Shown here one piece after another: positions 36,606 to 46,319 of a DNA stretch of 64,000 bases (position 1 is its first letter; each line of letters opens with the position of its first letter). The stretch is taken from NCBI GenBank assembly GCA_051650105.1, contig JBOFIJ010000016.1, forward strand, positions 186,001 to 250,000. Reading direction: 5' to 3'. A program made the translations under genes and the position numbers. The notes under the pieces were generated by a model. It worked only from the letters and a program-made list of their open reading frames with translations, was not told the DNA's origin and did no database searches. This DNA comes from CAMWXW01 sp051650105 (GTDB taxonomy: Bacteria > Desulfobacterota > Desulfovibrionia > Desulfovibrionales > Desulfovibrionaceae).

Positions 36606-38258
36606 TTAAACAAAATTGAGTATTGGAATAATAATAGGATCTCTATTCAGGATACTGCGAAAGAAACGTCGATATCCTGTTCGAATTTTATCTTTTAATA
36701 AATCTCTATCGTATTTTTTTATTTCATCTAATTCTTCGTATACAATATTTTTGGCATCGTTTAACATGTTTCTATACATTTGTTCAAAAACAAATCCTCT
36801 TGTTGTTATGTAAGGGCCACCAATAACATCCCATGTATGAGAATTGATTACTATATTCACAATAACAACACCTTCTTCTCCAAGAATACGTCGTTCTTTT
36901 AATACTATTGCACCAACATCACCAACACCATTGCCATCAACAAGAACGGGTGTTACATTAACTGGTGTACCAATTTCTATGCCATCTTTGTATACTATAA
37001 GTGGAGTACCATCTTCTATAATAGCAATATTCTCTGGTTTTACACCACATTCTTGTGCTAATTCACCGTGTTGAAGAAGATGTCTGTATTCACCGTGTAC
37101 GGGTAGGAAATAGTGAGGTTTTGTTGCCATAAGCATTTCACGTAATTCTTCTTTGTACCCGTGGCCAGAAACATGTATTTTGTGTGAACCGCCGTGAAAG
37201 ACAGTTGCTCCTTTCTTATAGAGTAAATTAATAATTCTTGTAATAGCTCTTAAATTCCCTGGAATAAACCTAGAAGACATAATAACGGTATCACCCTTAT
37301 GTATAGTGAATTGTTTATGAGAGCCCATTATCATACGAGAAAGTGCAGAAAACGGTTCTCCTTGTGAGCCAGTGGCAAGAATAACAAGTTCATCATCTGG
37401 TAATTTGGGAATTTCATTTGGATCTAGAATAATTTTTGAAGGAAGTTTTAAAAAGCCCAATCTACTAGAAATTTCTATATTATTCATAAGGCTCCTTCCA
37501 CAAATAGCAACAGTTCTTCCATAGTGTTCAGCATATTCTAGAATTTTTTGAATACGTTCTATATGGCTTGAAAAAAGTGTTACAATTATTCTACCAGTCG
37601 TGTTTTGAAATAATTTATTTAGTGGTTCTGCTATATCTTCTTCAGAAGAAGATCTTCCTTCGGCTTCTATATTAGTAGAATCTGATAATAAAAGATGAAC
37701 TCCTTCTTCTCCTGCAAATTCTCTAAATGGTTTTAATTTTGTTTCTTCTTCTCCTATGTCTATTTTGAAATCCCCTGTATGAATTATTTTCCCAACAGGA
37801 GTTTCACATGCAAGAGAATAACAATCAATAATAGAATGTGTTATTGGAAAAAACTGAAAACGAAGATCTCCAATAGATAGTTTTGTTTTTTCATCTATGG
37901 TAATGAGTCTTGCTCGTGAAAGTAAATTTCTTTCAAGAAGTTTAGCTTCTATTAGTCCTAGTGTATATTTTGAAGCATAAATAGATGTTTTTATTTTACT
38001 TACAAGGTATGGTATTGCTCCAATATGGTCTTCATGTCCGTGTGTTACAACTAAGCCTGCAAACCTGCTTTGATTTGCCATAACGAGCTCAAAGGATGGA
38101 ATAATAACATCTACTCCTAAATGAATTTCCTCTGGGAACATTATTCCACAATCTATCATTACCATTGCTTTTTCTGTTGTCCATAATTGTGAATTTAACC
38201 CTATTTCTCCTAAACCTCCGAGTGGAAGAATAGTTAACGATTCCTTTTTTTCCGTCAT
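36606..38258 (-). CDS. rnj: Ribonuclease J
   Basis: This metallo-beta-lactamase/beta-CASP ribonuclease has endo- and 5'-exonuclease activity in mRNA turnover and rRNA maturation. The 550-aa protein has the zinc motif THGHEDHIGAIPYL, DCGIMFPEE, IIHTGDFKID, the beta-CASP segment DSTNIEAEGRSSSEE and VHGEYRHL with the last metal His. It is a full-length family member. An RNase J in a genome with a Gram-negative envelope fits Desulfobacterota. It heads the rnj-mlaE-mlaF unit. Confidence 0.96.
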   Translation of the reverse strand: MTEKKESLTILPLGGLGEIGLNSQLWTTEKAMVMIDCGIMFPEEIHLGVDVIIPSFELVMANQSRFAGLVVTHGHEDHIGAIPYLVSKIKTSIYASKYTLGLIEAKLLERNLLSRARLITIDEKTKLSIGDLRFQFFPITHSIIDCYSLACETPVGKIIHTGDFKIDIGEEETKLKPFREFAGEEGVHLLLSDSTNIEAEGRSSSEEDIAEPLNKLFQNTTGRIIVTLFSSHIERIQKILEYAEHYGRTVAICGRSLMNNIEISSRLGFLKLPSKIILDPNEIPKLPDDELVILATGSQGEPFSALSRMIMGSHKQFTIHKGDTVIMSSRFIPGNLRAITRIINLLYKKGATVFHGGSHKIHVSGHGYKEELREMLMATKPHYFLPVHGEYRHLLQHGELAQECGVKPENIAIIEDGTPLIVYKDGIEIGTPVNVTPVLVDGNGVGDVGAIVLKERRILGEEGVVIVNIVINSHTWDVIGGPYITTRGFVFEQMYRNMLNDAKNIVYEELDEIKKYDRDLLKDKIRTGYRRFFRSILNRDPIIIPILNFV

Positions 38259-38315
38259 GATATTACCCTCTTTTTTGTTTTTATATTGAAAAAAAATAAA
38301 TTTTTAGATACAATC

Positions 38316-38732
38316 TTACTCTAGTTTTATTGTATGGAGTATTTTGGGAAGCTTTTTTAGTTTGCCATTGCTATTTATACATGCATGAATAGTTTTTCCT
38401 GTGGTATACAATGTAGTTTTGTTTTCATTGTATATTTTGTATGAAAACTGCAAAGATACATTTTTTACAATATCAATTACTGTGTAAATATATATGAGGT
38501 TATCAAACTGTACGGGTGCTTTATATTCGCAATAGGCTTCTTTTACAGGGAGAAAATAGCCCATTTTTTCTATTTCTACATAGGAAATGTTAACGATTTG
38601 ACGCAGATATTCATTTCTTGCTCTTTCAAAGAAATGTAGATACTCTGCGTAATACACAACACCCATTGTATCTGTTTCTCCATAGGAAACTCGGTGGGGA
38701 AACCATATAGAATAAGGTGAGTGACTATCCAT
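38316..38732 (-). CDS. ybgC: YbgC-type acyl-CoA thioesterase (hot-dog fold)
   Basis: The 138-aa protein has the family start SYGETDTMGVVYYAEYLHFF, with the conserved Asp and the following helix ERARNEYLRQ. In proteobacteria YbgC is usually near tol-pal, which is absent here. It is divergent from the MltA gene; the two longest readings have start codons that overlap by one or two bases, so the promoters must lie inside the neighbouring gene or the MltA start lies downstream. Confidence 0.9.
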   Translation of the reverse strand: MDSHSPYSIWFPHRVSYGETDTMGVVYYAEYLHFFERARNEYLRQIVNISYVEIEKMGYFLPVKEAYCEYKAPVQFDNLIYIYTVIDIVKNVSLQFSYKIYNENKTTLYTTGKTIHACINSNGKLKKLPKILHTIKLE

Positions 38733-38790
38733 GATTATATGCCATCGTTATATTATTACCTTTATCAAACAAAATATATACCACATACGT

Positions 38791-40029
38791 ATGATATTTA
38801 TTATTACATTATTGTTTCTTTTTACCTCTTGTACAAATGATGTGCTGAAGGAAGACGAGAAAAATGAGCCTGTTCAGGAAGAGGAGAAAAAAGAGAAATC
38901 AGTCGTTACATACACTCTTGCTTCAAAAGAAGAATCTCTTCATGCAAGTGCTATGCTCTCTCCAAAAAGTCAAGGAATAGACTCTTTTATGGACTATGAA
39001 GTCCCTCTTCAAAGAAGTATTAATTGGCTAAAAAATAGAAAAACTTCTTCTCTTGCACTGGACTTGGATTCACTTAATGTGACCTGGGGAGAAGTCCTTG
39101 CTACAGCGGAACTACTCTTACAACTTTTGCCTCAGCTTGACAAAAATCCTGAACTCTTGGTGCAATACTTCAATTGGTATAAACCAAAACCAACAATGTT
39201 ATTCACAGGATACTATGAACCTCTTTTAAAAGCAAGCAGAAAGCACAGTAAAAAATATAAATATCCCATATATGCTACACCGAGTGATATGAAAGTTTTG
39301 CAATTGGGGAATTTCCATCCTTCCTTAGCGGGGAAGAGGATCATTTACAGGATGCAAAATTCTATACCAGTGCCATATCATGCAAGAAAAGATATTGATT
39401 CCTTCGGAGCATTAAGAGGAAAAGGGCTTGAATTAGCATGGACAGATAGTTTAGTAGATATTTTCTTTGTTCAGATACAAGGTTCTGGACGTTTACTTTT
39501 TGAAGATGGCTCTCAGTCTTATCTTCTTTATGCATCACAGACGGGAAGAGAGTATATTTCTCTTGGAAAAATTATGGGTGAAAAAGGCTTACTTGATAAA
39601 GATAATATTAATATGTTTACTATTCGAGAGTGGCTGGAAAAAAATCCAGGGTCAATTTCAGATTTACTCAATACAAATCCAAGCTATGTCTTTTTTAGAG
39701 AGGCCACTGATGGCCCATTCGGAAGTATTGCTCAAAAGCTTACACCTTGGCAGAGTATTGCTGTAGATAAGACGACGATACCCTATGGAGGTGTTGTTGT
39801 TATGGATATATCGTTATCTCAGAAAATGAATATTATTCCTGAAGGGGCTGTGAAATCACGTTCTATTTCTGGTTTTGGTTTTGCTCAAGATACTGGTGGT
39901 GCTATACGAGGATCGCGCGTAGATTTATTTTGTGGACCTGGAGATATTGCTGAGGATGTGGCTGGTTTATTAGCGGGGAGCAATCCTCTATGGCTTTTAC
40001 TTAAGAAAAAACAAGTACAACCTTTTTAA
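38791..40029 (+). CDS. mltA: Membrane-bound lytic murein transglycosylase A
   Basis: MltA is a lipoprotein that cleaves peptidoglycan to 1,6-anhydro products. Starting at 38791 the protein has a signal (MIFIITLLFLFTSC) whose lipobox Cys is at residue 14; an upstream in-frame ATG at 38731 adds 20 polar residues and is possible because AAGG lies before it. MltA motifs are FTGYYEPLLKASRK and FGALRGKGLELAWTDS, and the 3D domain near the end carries GFAQDTGGAIRGSRVD, with the catalytic Asp in DTGGAI. The product is 412 aa from the chosen start. Confidence 0.92.
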   Translation: MIFIITLLFLFTSCTNDVLKEDEKNEPVQEEEKKEKSVVTYTLASKEESLHASAMLSPKSQGIDSFMDYEVPLQRSINWLKNRKTSSLALDLDSLNVTWGEVLATAELLLQLLPQLDKNPELLVQYFNWYKPKPTMLFTGYYEPLLKASRKHSKKYKYPIYATPSDMKVLQLGNFHPSLAGKRIIYRMQNSIPVPYHARKDIDSFGALRGKGLELAWTDSLVDIFFVQIQGSGRLLFEDGSQSYLLYASQTGREYISLGKIMGEKGLLDKDNINMFTIREWLEKNPGSISDLLNTNPSYVFFREATDGPFGSIAQKLTPWQSIAVDKTTIPYGGVVVMDISLSQKMNIIPEGAVKSRSISGFGFAQDTGGAIRGSRVDLFCGPGDIAEDVAGLLAGSNPLWLLLKKKQVQPF

Positions 40030-40134
40030 GAATGTTCCAAGGACTGTGATGTTGCCTTTATGCTGTTTTTTATTGATAAGAATACTAAATACTGATATTA
40101 TTTCTAAAGTATTATTCTTTTGGAAAGGTATATT

Positions 40135-41469
40135 ATGAGACTTGCTATTATTGGAAGTGGTTATGTTGGATTAGTAACAGGGGCATGTCTTGCTGATACA
40201 GGCAACATTGTACATTGTGTTGATATTAATGAAAGTGTTATACGCAATTTGTGCTCTGGTATTATTCCTATATACGAACCTTATTTAACTGAAATGATTC
40301 AAAAAAATGTAAGAGAAAAGAGGCTTTCTTTCACTACAGATCTTGAATCGATTCTCCACTTGGTAGATTGTGTCTTTATTTGTGTCGGAACCCCAACAAA
40401 AATAGATGGTTCTTGTGACATGCAATATATTTACGCTGTTGCAAAACAAATAGGCCAAAAATTGAATAGGGATAGTATTATTGTCACTAAATCTACTGTT
40501 CCTGTTGGAACTTCTGATATAGTAAAAGAAATTATTTTTAATGAGCTCAAGGAACGTGGTCTTTCATATTACGTTTCTTTTGTATCTAATCCTGAATTCT
40601 TAAAAGAAGGAGATGCGATTAATGACTTTTTAAAGCCAGATCGTATTATTATTGGTACAGAGGATGATACTGCTTTTGCTTACATGAAGGAATTGTATAA
40701 ACCTTTTGGAAGAAGTAAGAATAAAATAGTAAAAATGTCTATACGAAGTGCTGAAATGACTAAGTATGCTGCAAATGCTATGCTTGCCACAAAAATATCT
40801 TTCATAAATGAAATTGCAAATATGTGTGAAATAATGGGTGCTGATGTAGAAGAGGTTCGATATGGCATAGGCTCTGATCACAGAATTGGAAATCATTTTA
40901 TTTATCCAGGCCTTGGATACGGGGGTTCGTGCTTTCCAAAAGATGTTCAAGCTCTTATTCATATGGCTAAAGAACATTCTTTTAATGCTGCTCTATTAGA
41001 ATCTGTGCATAGCGTCAATACCAGGCAAAAATATATTTTGTCTAAGAAAATAAAGAAATTCTTTGAAGATAAAGGTGGAGTACGTGGAAAAATTATTGCT
41101 TTATGGGGTCTTTCTTTTAAACCCAATACGGATGATATGAGAGAAGCACCTTCTCTTGTATTGATTGATGATTTAGTTAAAGAGGGTGCTTACATTGTGG
41201 CTTTTGATCCTGTTGCAAATGAAAAGGCGCGCATGCTTTTTAAAGATAATCTTCATGTTAGCATTCTTTCTGACATGTACCAAGTGTGTGAAAATGCAGA
41301 TGTTCTTTGTGTTGCTACTGAATGGAATGCTTTTGCTCAGCCAGATTTTATGTTGTTATCTTCTTTATTAAGAGAAAGATGTATTTTTGATGGAAGGAAT
41401 ATGTATTCTACAACAACACTTATGAAATATGGAATACAGTATATTTCTATTGGAAGAGGTGCTGTATAA
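40135..41469 (+). CDS. ugd: UDP-glucose 6-dehydrogenase
   Basis: The enzyme oxidises UDP-glucose to UDP-glucuronate for surface polysaccharide. The 444-aa protein has the NAD motif IGSGYVGLVTGACLADTG, VFICVGTPTK, the catalytic Cys in GLGYGGSCFPKDV (about residue 262) and the third domain motif GLSFKPNTDDMREAPS. ATG 40135 has AAGG six bases upstream; the frame opens earlier at 40120 without a site. It is transcribed alone, followed by a 0.75-kb gap. Confidence 0.96.
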   Translation: MRLAIIGSGYVGLVTGACLADTGNIVHCVDINESVIRNLCSGIIPIYEPYLTEMIQKNVREKRLSFTTDLESILHLVDCVFICVGTPTKIDGSCDMQYIYAVAKQIGQKLNRDSIIVTKSTVPVGTSDIVKEIIFNELKERGLSYYVSFVSNPEFLKEGDAINDFLKPDRIIIGTEDDTAFAYMKELYKPFGRSKNKIVKMSIRSAEMTKYAANAMLATKISFINEIANMCEIMGADVEEVRYGIGSDHRIGNHFIYPGLGYGGSCFPKDVQALIHMAKEHSFNAALLESVHSVNTRQKYILSKKIKKFFEDKGGVRGKIIALWGLSFKPNTDDMREAPSLVLIDDLVKEGAYIVAFDPVANEKARMLFKDNLHVSILSDMYQVCENADVLCVATEWNAFAQPDFMLLSSLLRERCIFDGRNMYSTTTLMKYGIQYISIGRGAV

Positions 41470-42222
41470 GAGGTGTATTATTTTGTATTAACAATGTTGT
41501 TTTGTAGAAAGTAAGTATAAGAAATAATAATTTCTTGCGTATCGATATTCTTTTCAAATATCTTGTATCACAAGGGAGCGTAAGCGTATTGTATCGCGTG
41601 CCGAAAATATATGATATATTGAGTAAACAGTGTGGAAAATAGAAGTTATTGTTACGGTGAATACTGTGAAAAATATGTGCAATAGTAATTTTCTGTTTCA
41701 GATTTTGTAAATATGCTATTTTCCTAGAAAGGCTTTTTATTTATGATATATAATGAATGGTAATTTCTTAAGAAGAATGAAAGGCGTAGAGTCATTTATT
41801 ATAAGGTCTTTTAGTATTATTTTACTGAGTATAAAAAAAGAAATAAATGAATAGTATTACAAAATAAGACAATAAAGAATATTTTGTACAGACTTATGGA
41901 TTGTAGATATAAAAATGGGAAATTATATGACAGCAGTATTATGTTTGTGTAGATCTTTTTAGATGTGTGAAGCATTGAAAAAAGTTGTTAGTAATACTTG
42001 ATGAAGAAGAATAATCATTTTGTTATTTTCTGCTGGGCTTTAAGGGTGTGATAAAGAGGAGTGTATTTCCTTTTTATTATTATGAATAATTTAGGTAGAA
42101 CTGTTTTCTAAGAATATAATTATTAATACTATTGATACTAAAAAATATAGTTATTACAAAAGAGTATAATATAAAACATAGTATAATAAATAAAGAAATT
42201 TAATTGTATAAGTGGGGTAGGT
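41470..42222. other. 753-bp gene-free AT-rich spacer
   Basis: I find no ORF with a ribosome site and family resemblance, no tRNA and no long repeat. Two TATAAT strings lie just upstream of tmk (42165-42170 and 42182-42187), but neither has a well-spaced -35 box. The stretch resembles eroded coding DNA. Confidence 0.6.
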
Positions 42223-42852
42223 GTGTTTATTACTTTAGAAGGTGGTGAGGGAGCTGGGAAAAGTACAATTGTTCGTTCTATACAAGAATATTGTGATGCG
42301 TGTTCCATCCATTCTTATATAACAAAAGAACCTGGAGGAAGTGCTTTAGGTAAGCAAATACGGCCTATTTTATTGAATCAAGATAGCAAGAATATTACTC
42401 CATTATCTGAATTATTTTTGTATCTTGCAGATAGAGCATATCACGTAGAGAATTGTATTCGACCTGCTATAGAACAAGGTTGTTTGGTTATAAGTGATAG
42501 ATATGTGGATTCTACATTGGTATATCAAGGCTATGCAAGAAATATAGTGAAAGAAGATATTATCTATCTCAATAGTCTTTCTACAGGAGGTCTTCTTCCA
42601 GATTATACATTTGTTCTTGATGTTGACCCTGAAATCGGCTTAGCAAGAACCCACAAAAGATCTTTATCTGACACTGTGAGTGCGAGGGAATCTCGTTTTG
42701 AAATGGAAAGTATGGAATTCCATCAAACAATACGTACAGCATATTTAGAGATAGCAAAAGGTGATTCTCGTTTTATTATTGTTGATGCAAATAGAACGAA
42801 GGAAGAAGTTTGTGCTGATGTTATAGCGCAATTTAAAAAAATTCTTTTATAA
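42223..42852 (+). CDS. tmk: Thymidylate kinase
   Basis: This enzyme phosphorylates dTMP to dTDP. The 209-aa protein begins with GTG after a GGGGTAGG site. It has the P-loop LEGGEGAGKST (residues 4-14), the dTMP-binding TKEPGGSALGK, SDRYVDSTLVYQGYAR and an Arg-containing lid region (RESRFEMES). It stands alone between two gene-poor gaps; holB, a common partner, is absent. Confidence 0.96.
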   Translation: MFITLEGGEGAGKSTIVRSIQEYCDACSIHSYITKEPGGSALGKQIRPILLNQDSKNITPLSELFLYLADRAYHVENCIRPAIEQGCLVISDRYVDSTLVYQGYARNIVKEDIIYLNSLSTGGLLPDYTFVLDVDPEIGLARTHKRSLSDTVSARESRFEMESMEFHQTIRTAYLEIAKGDSRFIIVDANRTKEEVCADVIAQFKKILL

Positions 42853-43200
42853 AATTTCTTCTGTAGAAGAGAGAGAATATGATATAGTTGAAAATAATTG
42901 ATAGTGTTGTGTTACTATTTTTTGACAATGTGTGCTTTATAAAAAAGTGGTATTATTAGATCAAAAAATAGGCAGATCTTTTATGAGTGTAGCAATAAAA
43001 ATTTCAGGAATAGCCATGAATATTGTCTTTTTATGGAGAGAGAGATAAGTGTATTTTTATAGATGTTACTATAACGTCATTTATTGGATCAAGAAAAATA
43101 GAGAAAAGAAATGTATTTTGAAGAAGTAGAAATGGGAGATATGGCTTTTGCAAGGTAATTTTTTAGTAAAAAATTAAAAAAATAATGCAAAGATACAGTA
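42853..43200. other. ~350-bp spacer with possible gene debris
   Basis: No full gene is present. A 15-codon frame at 43110-43157 reads MYFEEVEMGDMAFAR and then stops; this looks like the start of a MaoC-type dehydratase. Another short frame at 42983 stops after 21 codons. Both may be chance. Confidence 0.45.
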
Positions 43201-44091
43201 TTACATGAGAGCAACGGTATATTTTTTAATATATTCTATAGGGTAATATTCTTCTTTTGCTTTTCGTAAACCTAGATGACCGTTATCATCTGCTCTATTA
43301 AGTAAAGTATAGCCTTTATTAAAAAGATATTCTGAAAATATTTTATTAATGGCTTGGAATATGCCGGGATATTCTGTATTGCCTTTTTCTGTTTGAATAA
43401 TACATGTTGTTTTAGATATAGCTTCTGCTATAGAGAATCCAATAATTATTTCTTGATATTGTATATAAATACCATAAAGAGTATGAAAGGCATCCCAATT
43501 TTCCAAAATGAACAAAATGCCTTTATTTTCAGATTCTAAAAGTTCGAAATTATATTGTCTGTATATATTCCACTCTAGAAGATATTTGTAGAGAAGAGCG
43601 CTATCTTTTTGCTGTATTTCATGAAGTGTATACCCAGAATATCTTCTTTTAAATGCATTATAATGGTTTCTTTTTCTCACATATTTTGCACCAGGCAATG
43701 TTGCCAAATCTTCTGCTTTATAAATATAATCCCAATCATTTCTGCTTTCTTCCACATGTATTCTATTAGAAAAAATATCTTTCCATAGAAGACATAATGC
43801 TTCTGGCACAAAAAGAAATGTATAATTATACTGAGGTAAAATGTACTTATACCAATGCGGTGTCATCCAGTTTCCCATTGGGGCCCAAAAGGTATTTGGC
43901 AAATTATTTTGTTGTATAAAGCAAAGATCAGTTGTATAGCACAGTGAGAGATTATAGAATTCTTTATATATATTTAAAGAAATATGGCTATAGTCAGCAG
44001 GGTGTTGGAGCGATTTAATATAGTATTGCTGATAGGAGTTATCATTAAGAAAAGTGATATCCTGTTTCTGAGGTACAGGTAACATTGTCAT
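43201..44091 (-). CDS. DUF2156 (LPG-synthase C-terminal-like) protein
   Basis: The 296-aa cytoplasmic protein resembles the DUF2156 group, which has a GNAT-like double fold and is related to the aminoacyl-lipid transferase catalytic domain. The typical stretch DWDYIYKAEDLATLPGAKY, then KRNHYNAFKR, and the C-terminal GHLGLRKAKEEYYPIEYIKK are present. It lacks membrane segments, so transfer of an amino acid to a lipid is not implied. AAGGA lies six bases before the ATG. It is followed at 125 bp upstream on the same strand by a MATE gene. Confidence 0.78.
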   Translation of the reverse strand: MTMLPVPQKQDITFLNDNSYQQYYIKSLQHPADYSHISLNIYKEFYNLSLCYTTDLCFIQQNNLPNTFWAPMGNWMTPHWYKYILPQYNYTFLFVPEALCLLWKDIFSNRIHVEESRNDWDYIYKAEDLATLPGAKYVRKRNHYNAFKRRYSGYTLHEIQQKDSALLYKYLLEWNIYRQYNFELLESENKGILFILENWDAFHTLYGIYIQYQEIIIGFSIAEAISKTTCIIQTEKGNTEYPGIFQAINKIFSEYLFNKGYTLLNRADDNGHLGLRKAKEEYYPIEYIKKYTVALM

Positions 44092-44215
44092 AGAGAATCC
44101 TTACTCATGGTCTATTAGTAGTAGTGTTATGTGGTGTAAAAAGATATAACAAAAATATAGACATTTAATGTAGTATAGTTGAAGCACATTTTTGTGTTAT
44201 ATCCATTAATTGCTT

Positions 44216-45565
44216 TTACTTGCCTTCCCACCGTTTCCCTATATAAAAATATAAAATAATAAGAGATTGTATAAAAGCAGATACGGACATAGCGATATAA
44301 ACTCCTTCAGAATTCATTTTATAAAGATAACCACAAACATATGCAATAGGTATTCTTATTACCCACATAGAAATACTAAAAGCAAGAAACGTATACATTG
44401 TGGTACCTGCGCCTGTGAAAATACCACTAGATGTTATTGTTATCATTATGCATGGAATAATTAATAAATTATAAAAAAGATATAATTTTATTTCTTCCTG
44501 AAGTGCGATATCTGCTGTGAAAAATAGGGCAATGTTATCCATAAATATCCATATAGGAATGGAACAAAGTGTTATGAAAAGTGTTCCAGATAGAATTAAT
44601 TTCGTGCCAATATTCCTTGCTAAAAGTGCTTGTTTTGCACCAACAAGACGAGAAATAAGAATGGAGGCAGTAAATTGCATTGCCATACCGGGAATAAATA
44701 ATATAGACTCAATTCGAAGGCCTATTGTAAATCCCGCTACGCCAAGTCGTCCATTTTCTGGAAGATTTGCCATGAGAAGAAACACTACCATATATCCAAT
44801 TTGCCAAAGTAATTGCATTCCTATAATTGGGAGGCCTACAGAGATGATTTTGTGTGCAACAGACTGTATCCATCGCAGTGTGGGTAAAAACTCTATTCTT
44901 AAAATGGATCTTTTATAGAGGTAAATACAATTTGTGATAGAGGCAATAGTGAATGTGGATAGTGTCGCATAAACAATTCCAAATGCCCCAAATGCTGGAA
45001 TAATATTGTAAAAACCAAATGCTAAAAGAAGACTCACAGCGACATTATAAAGGCATGTGCATATAGCAACTATAAGGATAAAGCGAACTTCTTTAATGGA
45101 CCGTATAACAGAATTTGTTGTGAGAAAAAGGTATTGCATTGGGATAGCGGTAAGATAGAGCGAGAGCCACCATAAAGCATTGTCCACCATAAATTTTGGA
45201 GTTCTAAAAAATGTAATTGGAAAGTCTCTAAGAAAATATGCTATAGAAGATACACAACTTCCCATAACAAGGGAGAGGAGAATCATGGTAAAAGCAAGTC
45301 GTTTTGCTCGGTTTTTTTTATTTGCTCCAAGTGCTTGGCCAACAAGAGCTAATGTAGATCCTGTAATACCTTGTCCTATTATTGAAAGAAACAATATTAT
45401 TTGGCTGAGCATTCCAAAGGTTGCGAGTGTTTCTGAATCAATTCTTCCAGCTATCCATACATCGGTTAATGAAATAAGCAATGTTGTTACGAGTGTGAGA
45501 GCTTGAGGCCAGACTAAACTCCAAATTGCTCTGTAATTGGTATCCGAGATATTTGTTTTTATCAT
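44216..45565 (-). CDS. MATE family efflux transporter
   Basis: This is an inner-membrane multidrug/organic-cation exporter driven by Na+ or H+. The 449-aa protein has about 12 hydrophobic segments in two halves. MATE features are the N-terminal WPQALTLVTTLLISLTDVWI with the conserved Asp, GQGITGSTLALVGQALGA and, in the second half, the matching ASILISRLVGAKQALLARN. The substrate is unknown. Confidence 0.93.
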   Translation of the reverse strand: MIKTNISDTNYRAIWSLVWPQALTLVTTLLISLTDVWIAGRIDSETLATFGMLSQIILFLSIIGQGITGSTLALVGQALGANKKNRAKRLAFTMILLSLVMGSCVSSIAYFLRDFPITFFRTPKFMVDNALWWLSLYLTAIPMQYLFLTTNSVIRSIKEVRFILIVAICTCLYNVAVSLLLAFGFYNIIPAFGAFGIVYATLSTFTIASITNCIYLYKRSILRIEFLPTLRWIQSVAHKIISVGLPIIGMQLLWQIGYMVVFLLMANLPENGRLGVAGFTIGLRIESILFIPGMAMQFTASILISRLVGAKQALLARNIGTKLILSGTLFITLCSIPIWIFMDNIALFFTADIALQEEIKLYLFYNLLIIPCIMITITSSGIFTGAGTTMYTFLAFSISMWVIRIPIAYVCGYLYKMNSEGVYIAMSVSAFIQSLIILYFYIGKRWEGK

Positions 45566-45712
45566 AAAATCGCCTTTTAAAAAAGAGTGTGTATTCTAAG
45601 ACAGTTTTTAAAATAAAACAATATTCATCTTGAATTTTTTTATAAAATATTTTATTATCAATCCCGTTGTGGTACTTATGCCTTCATTATGCTTTCTAAA
45701 GGAGAGATTATT

Positions 45713-46126
45713 ATGGCTTTTCAAAAAGGGGATACTGTTAAGGTGCATTATAAAGGAACATTTGATGACGGAACCGAATTTGATTCTAGTTATGAAACTG
45801 AACCGATTGAGTTTGTTTTGGGTGATGGTGAGTTAATACCTCGATTTGAAGAAGCTATTATAGGAAGAAAATCTGGAGAAGTTATCAATATTGTCATTCA
45901 GCCAGAGGATGCTTATGGTGAATTTACCGAAGAATTAATTTTGCCTGTTGAAAAAGATCAGTTTCCAGACGATCTTGAAGCTGTTGTCGGAATGCCCTTG
46001 CAAGTAGAAGCTGAGGAAGGGCCTATTGAGGTTTATATACAAGAAATTACAGATACACACATTGTGATTAATGGAAATCATCCTTTAGCTGGGAAGATTT
46101 TATATTTTGAGATAAAAATACAATAG
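45713..46126 (+). CDS. FKBP-type peptidyl-prolyl isomerase (SlyD-like)
   Basis: The 137-aa cytoplasmic protein has the FKBP core VKVHYKGTFDDGTEFDSSYE and the SlyD/FkpB-type insert-in-flap layout PEDAYGEFTEELILPVEKDQF. It ends ITDTHIVINGNHPLAGKILY, whose NHPLAGK is the SlyD signature. The His-rich metal tail of E. coli SlyD is absent. Start ATG 45713 has GGAGAG upstream; the frame is open back to 45689 without support. Confidence 0.94.
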   Translation: MAFQKGDTVKVHYKGTFDDGTEFDSSYETEPIEFVLGDGELIPRFEEAIIGRKSGEVINIVIQPEDAYGEFTEELILPVEKDQFPDDLEAVVGMPLQVEAEEGPIEVYIQEITDTHIVINGNHPLAGKILYFEIKIQ

Positions 46127-46319
46127 TTCCTACAACATATATGGATTATTCGCAATATATTTTTGAGAGGCATAGTTTTGTACTGTTTTTTTTTAGATTT
46201 TTTTGTGGGATAATCCATTTTGTGTCTTTATTGATAGATTTCTTATGATTTCAGAAAGTTTTGTAGTATTCTTATGTAGTTATGGATGCATTTGTCAGAA
46301 AAATTTTGTGAGTATCTTC

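Noticed and set aside
46141..46218. ATGGATTAT/ATAATCCAT inverted repeat between the FKBP gene and rel
   Set aside because: The arms are nine bases with a 60-base gap in AT-rich DNA, which is easily chance; it is not shaped like a terminator.
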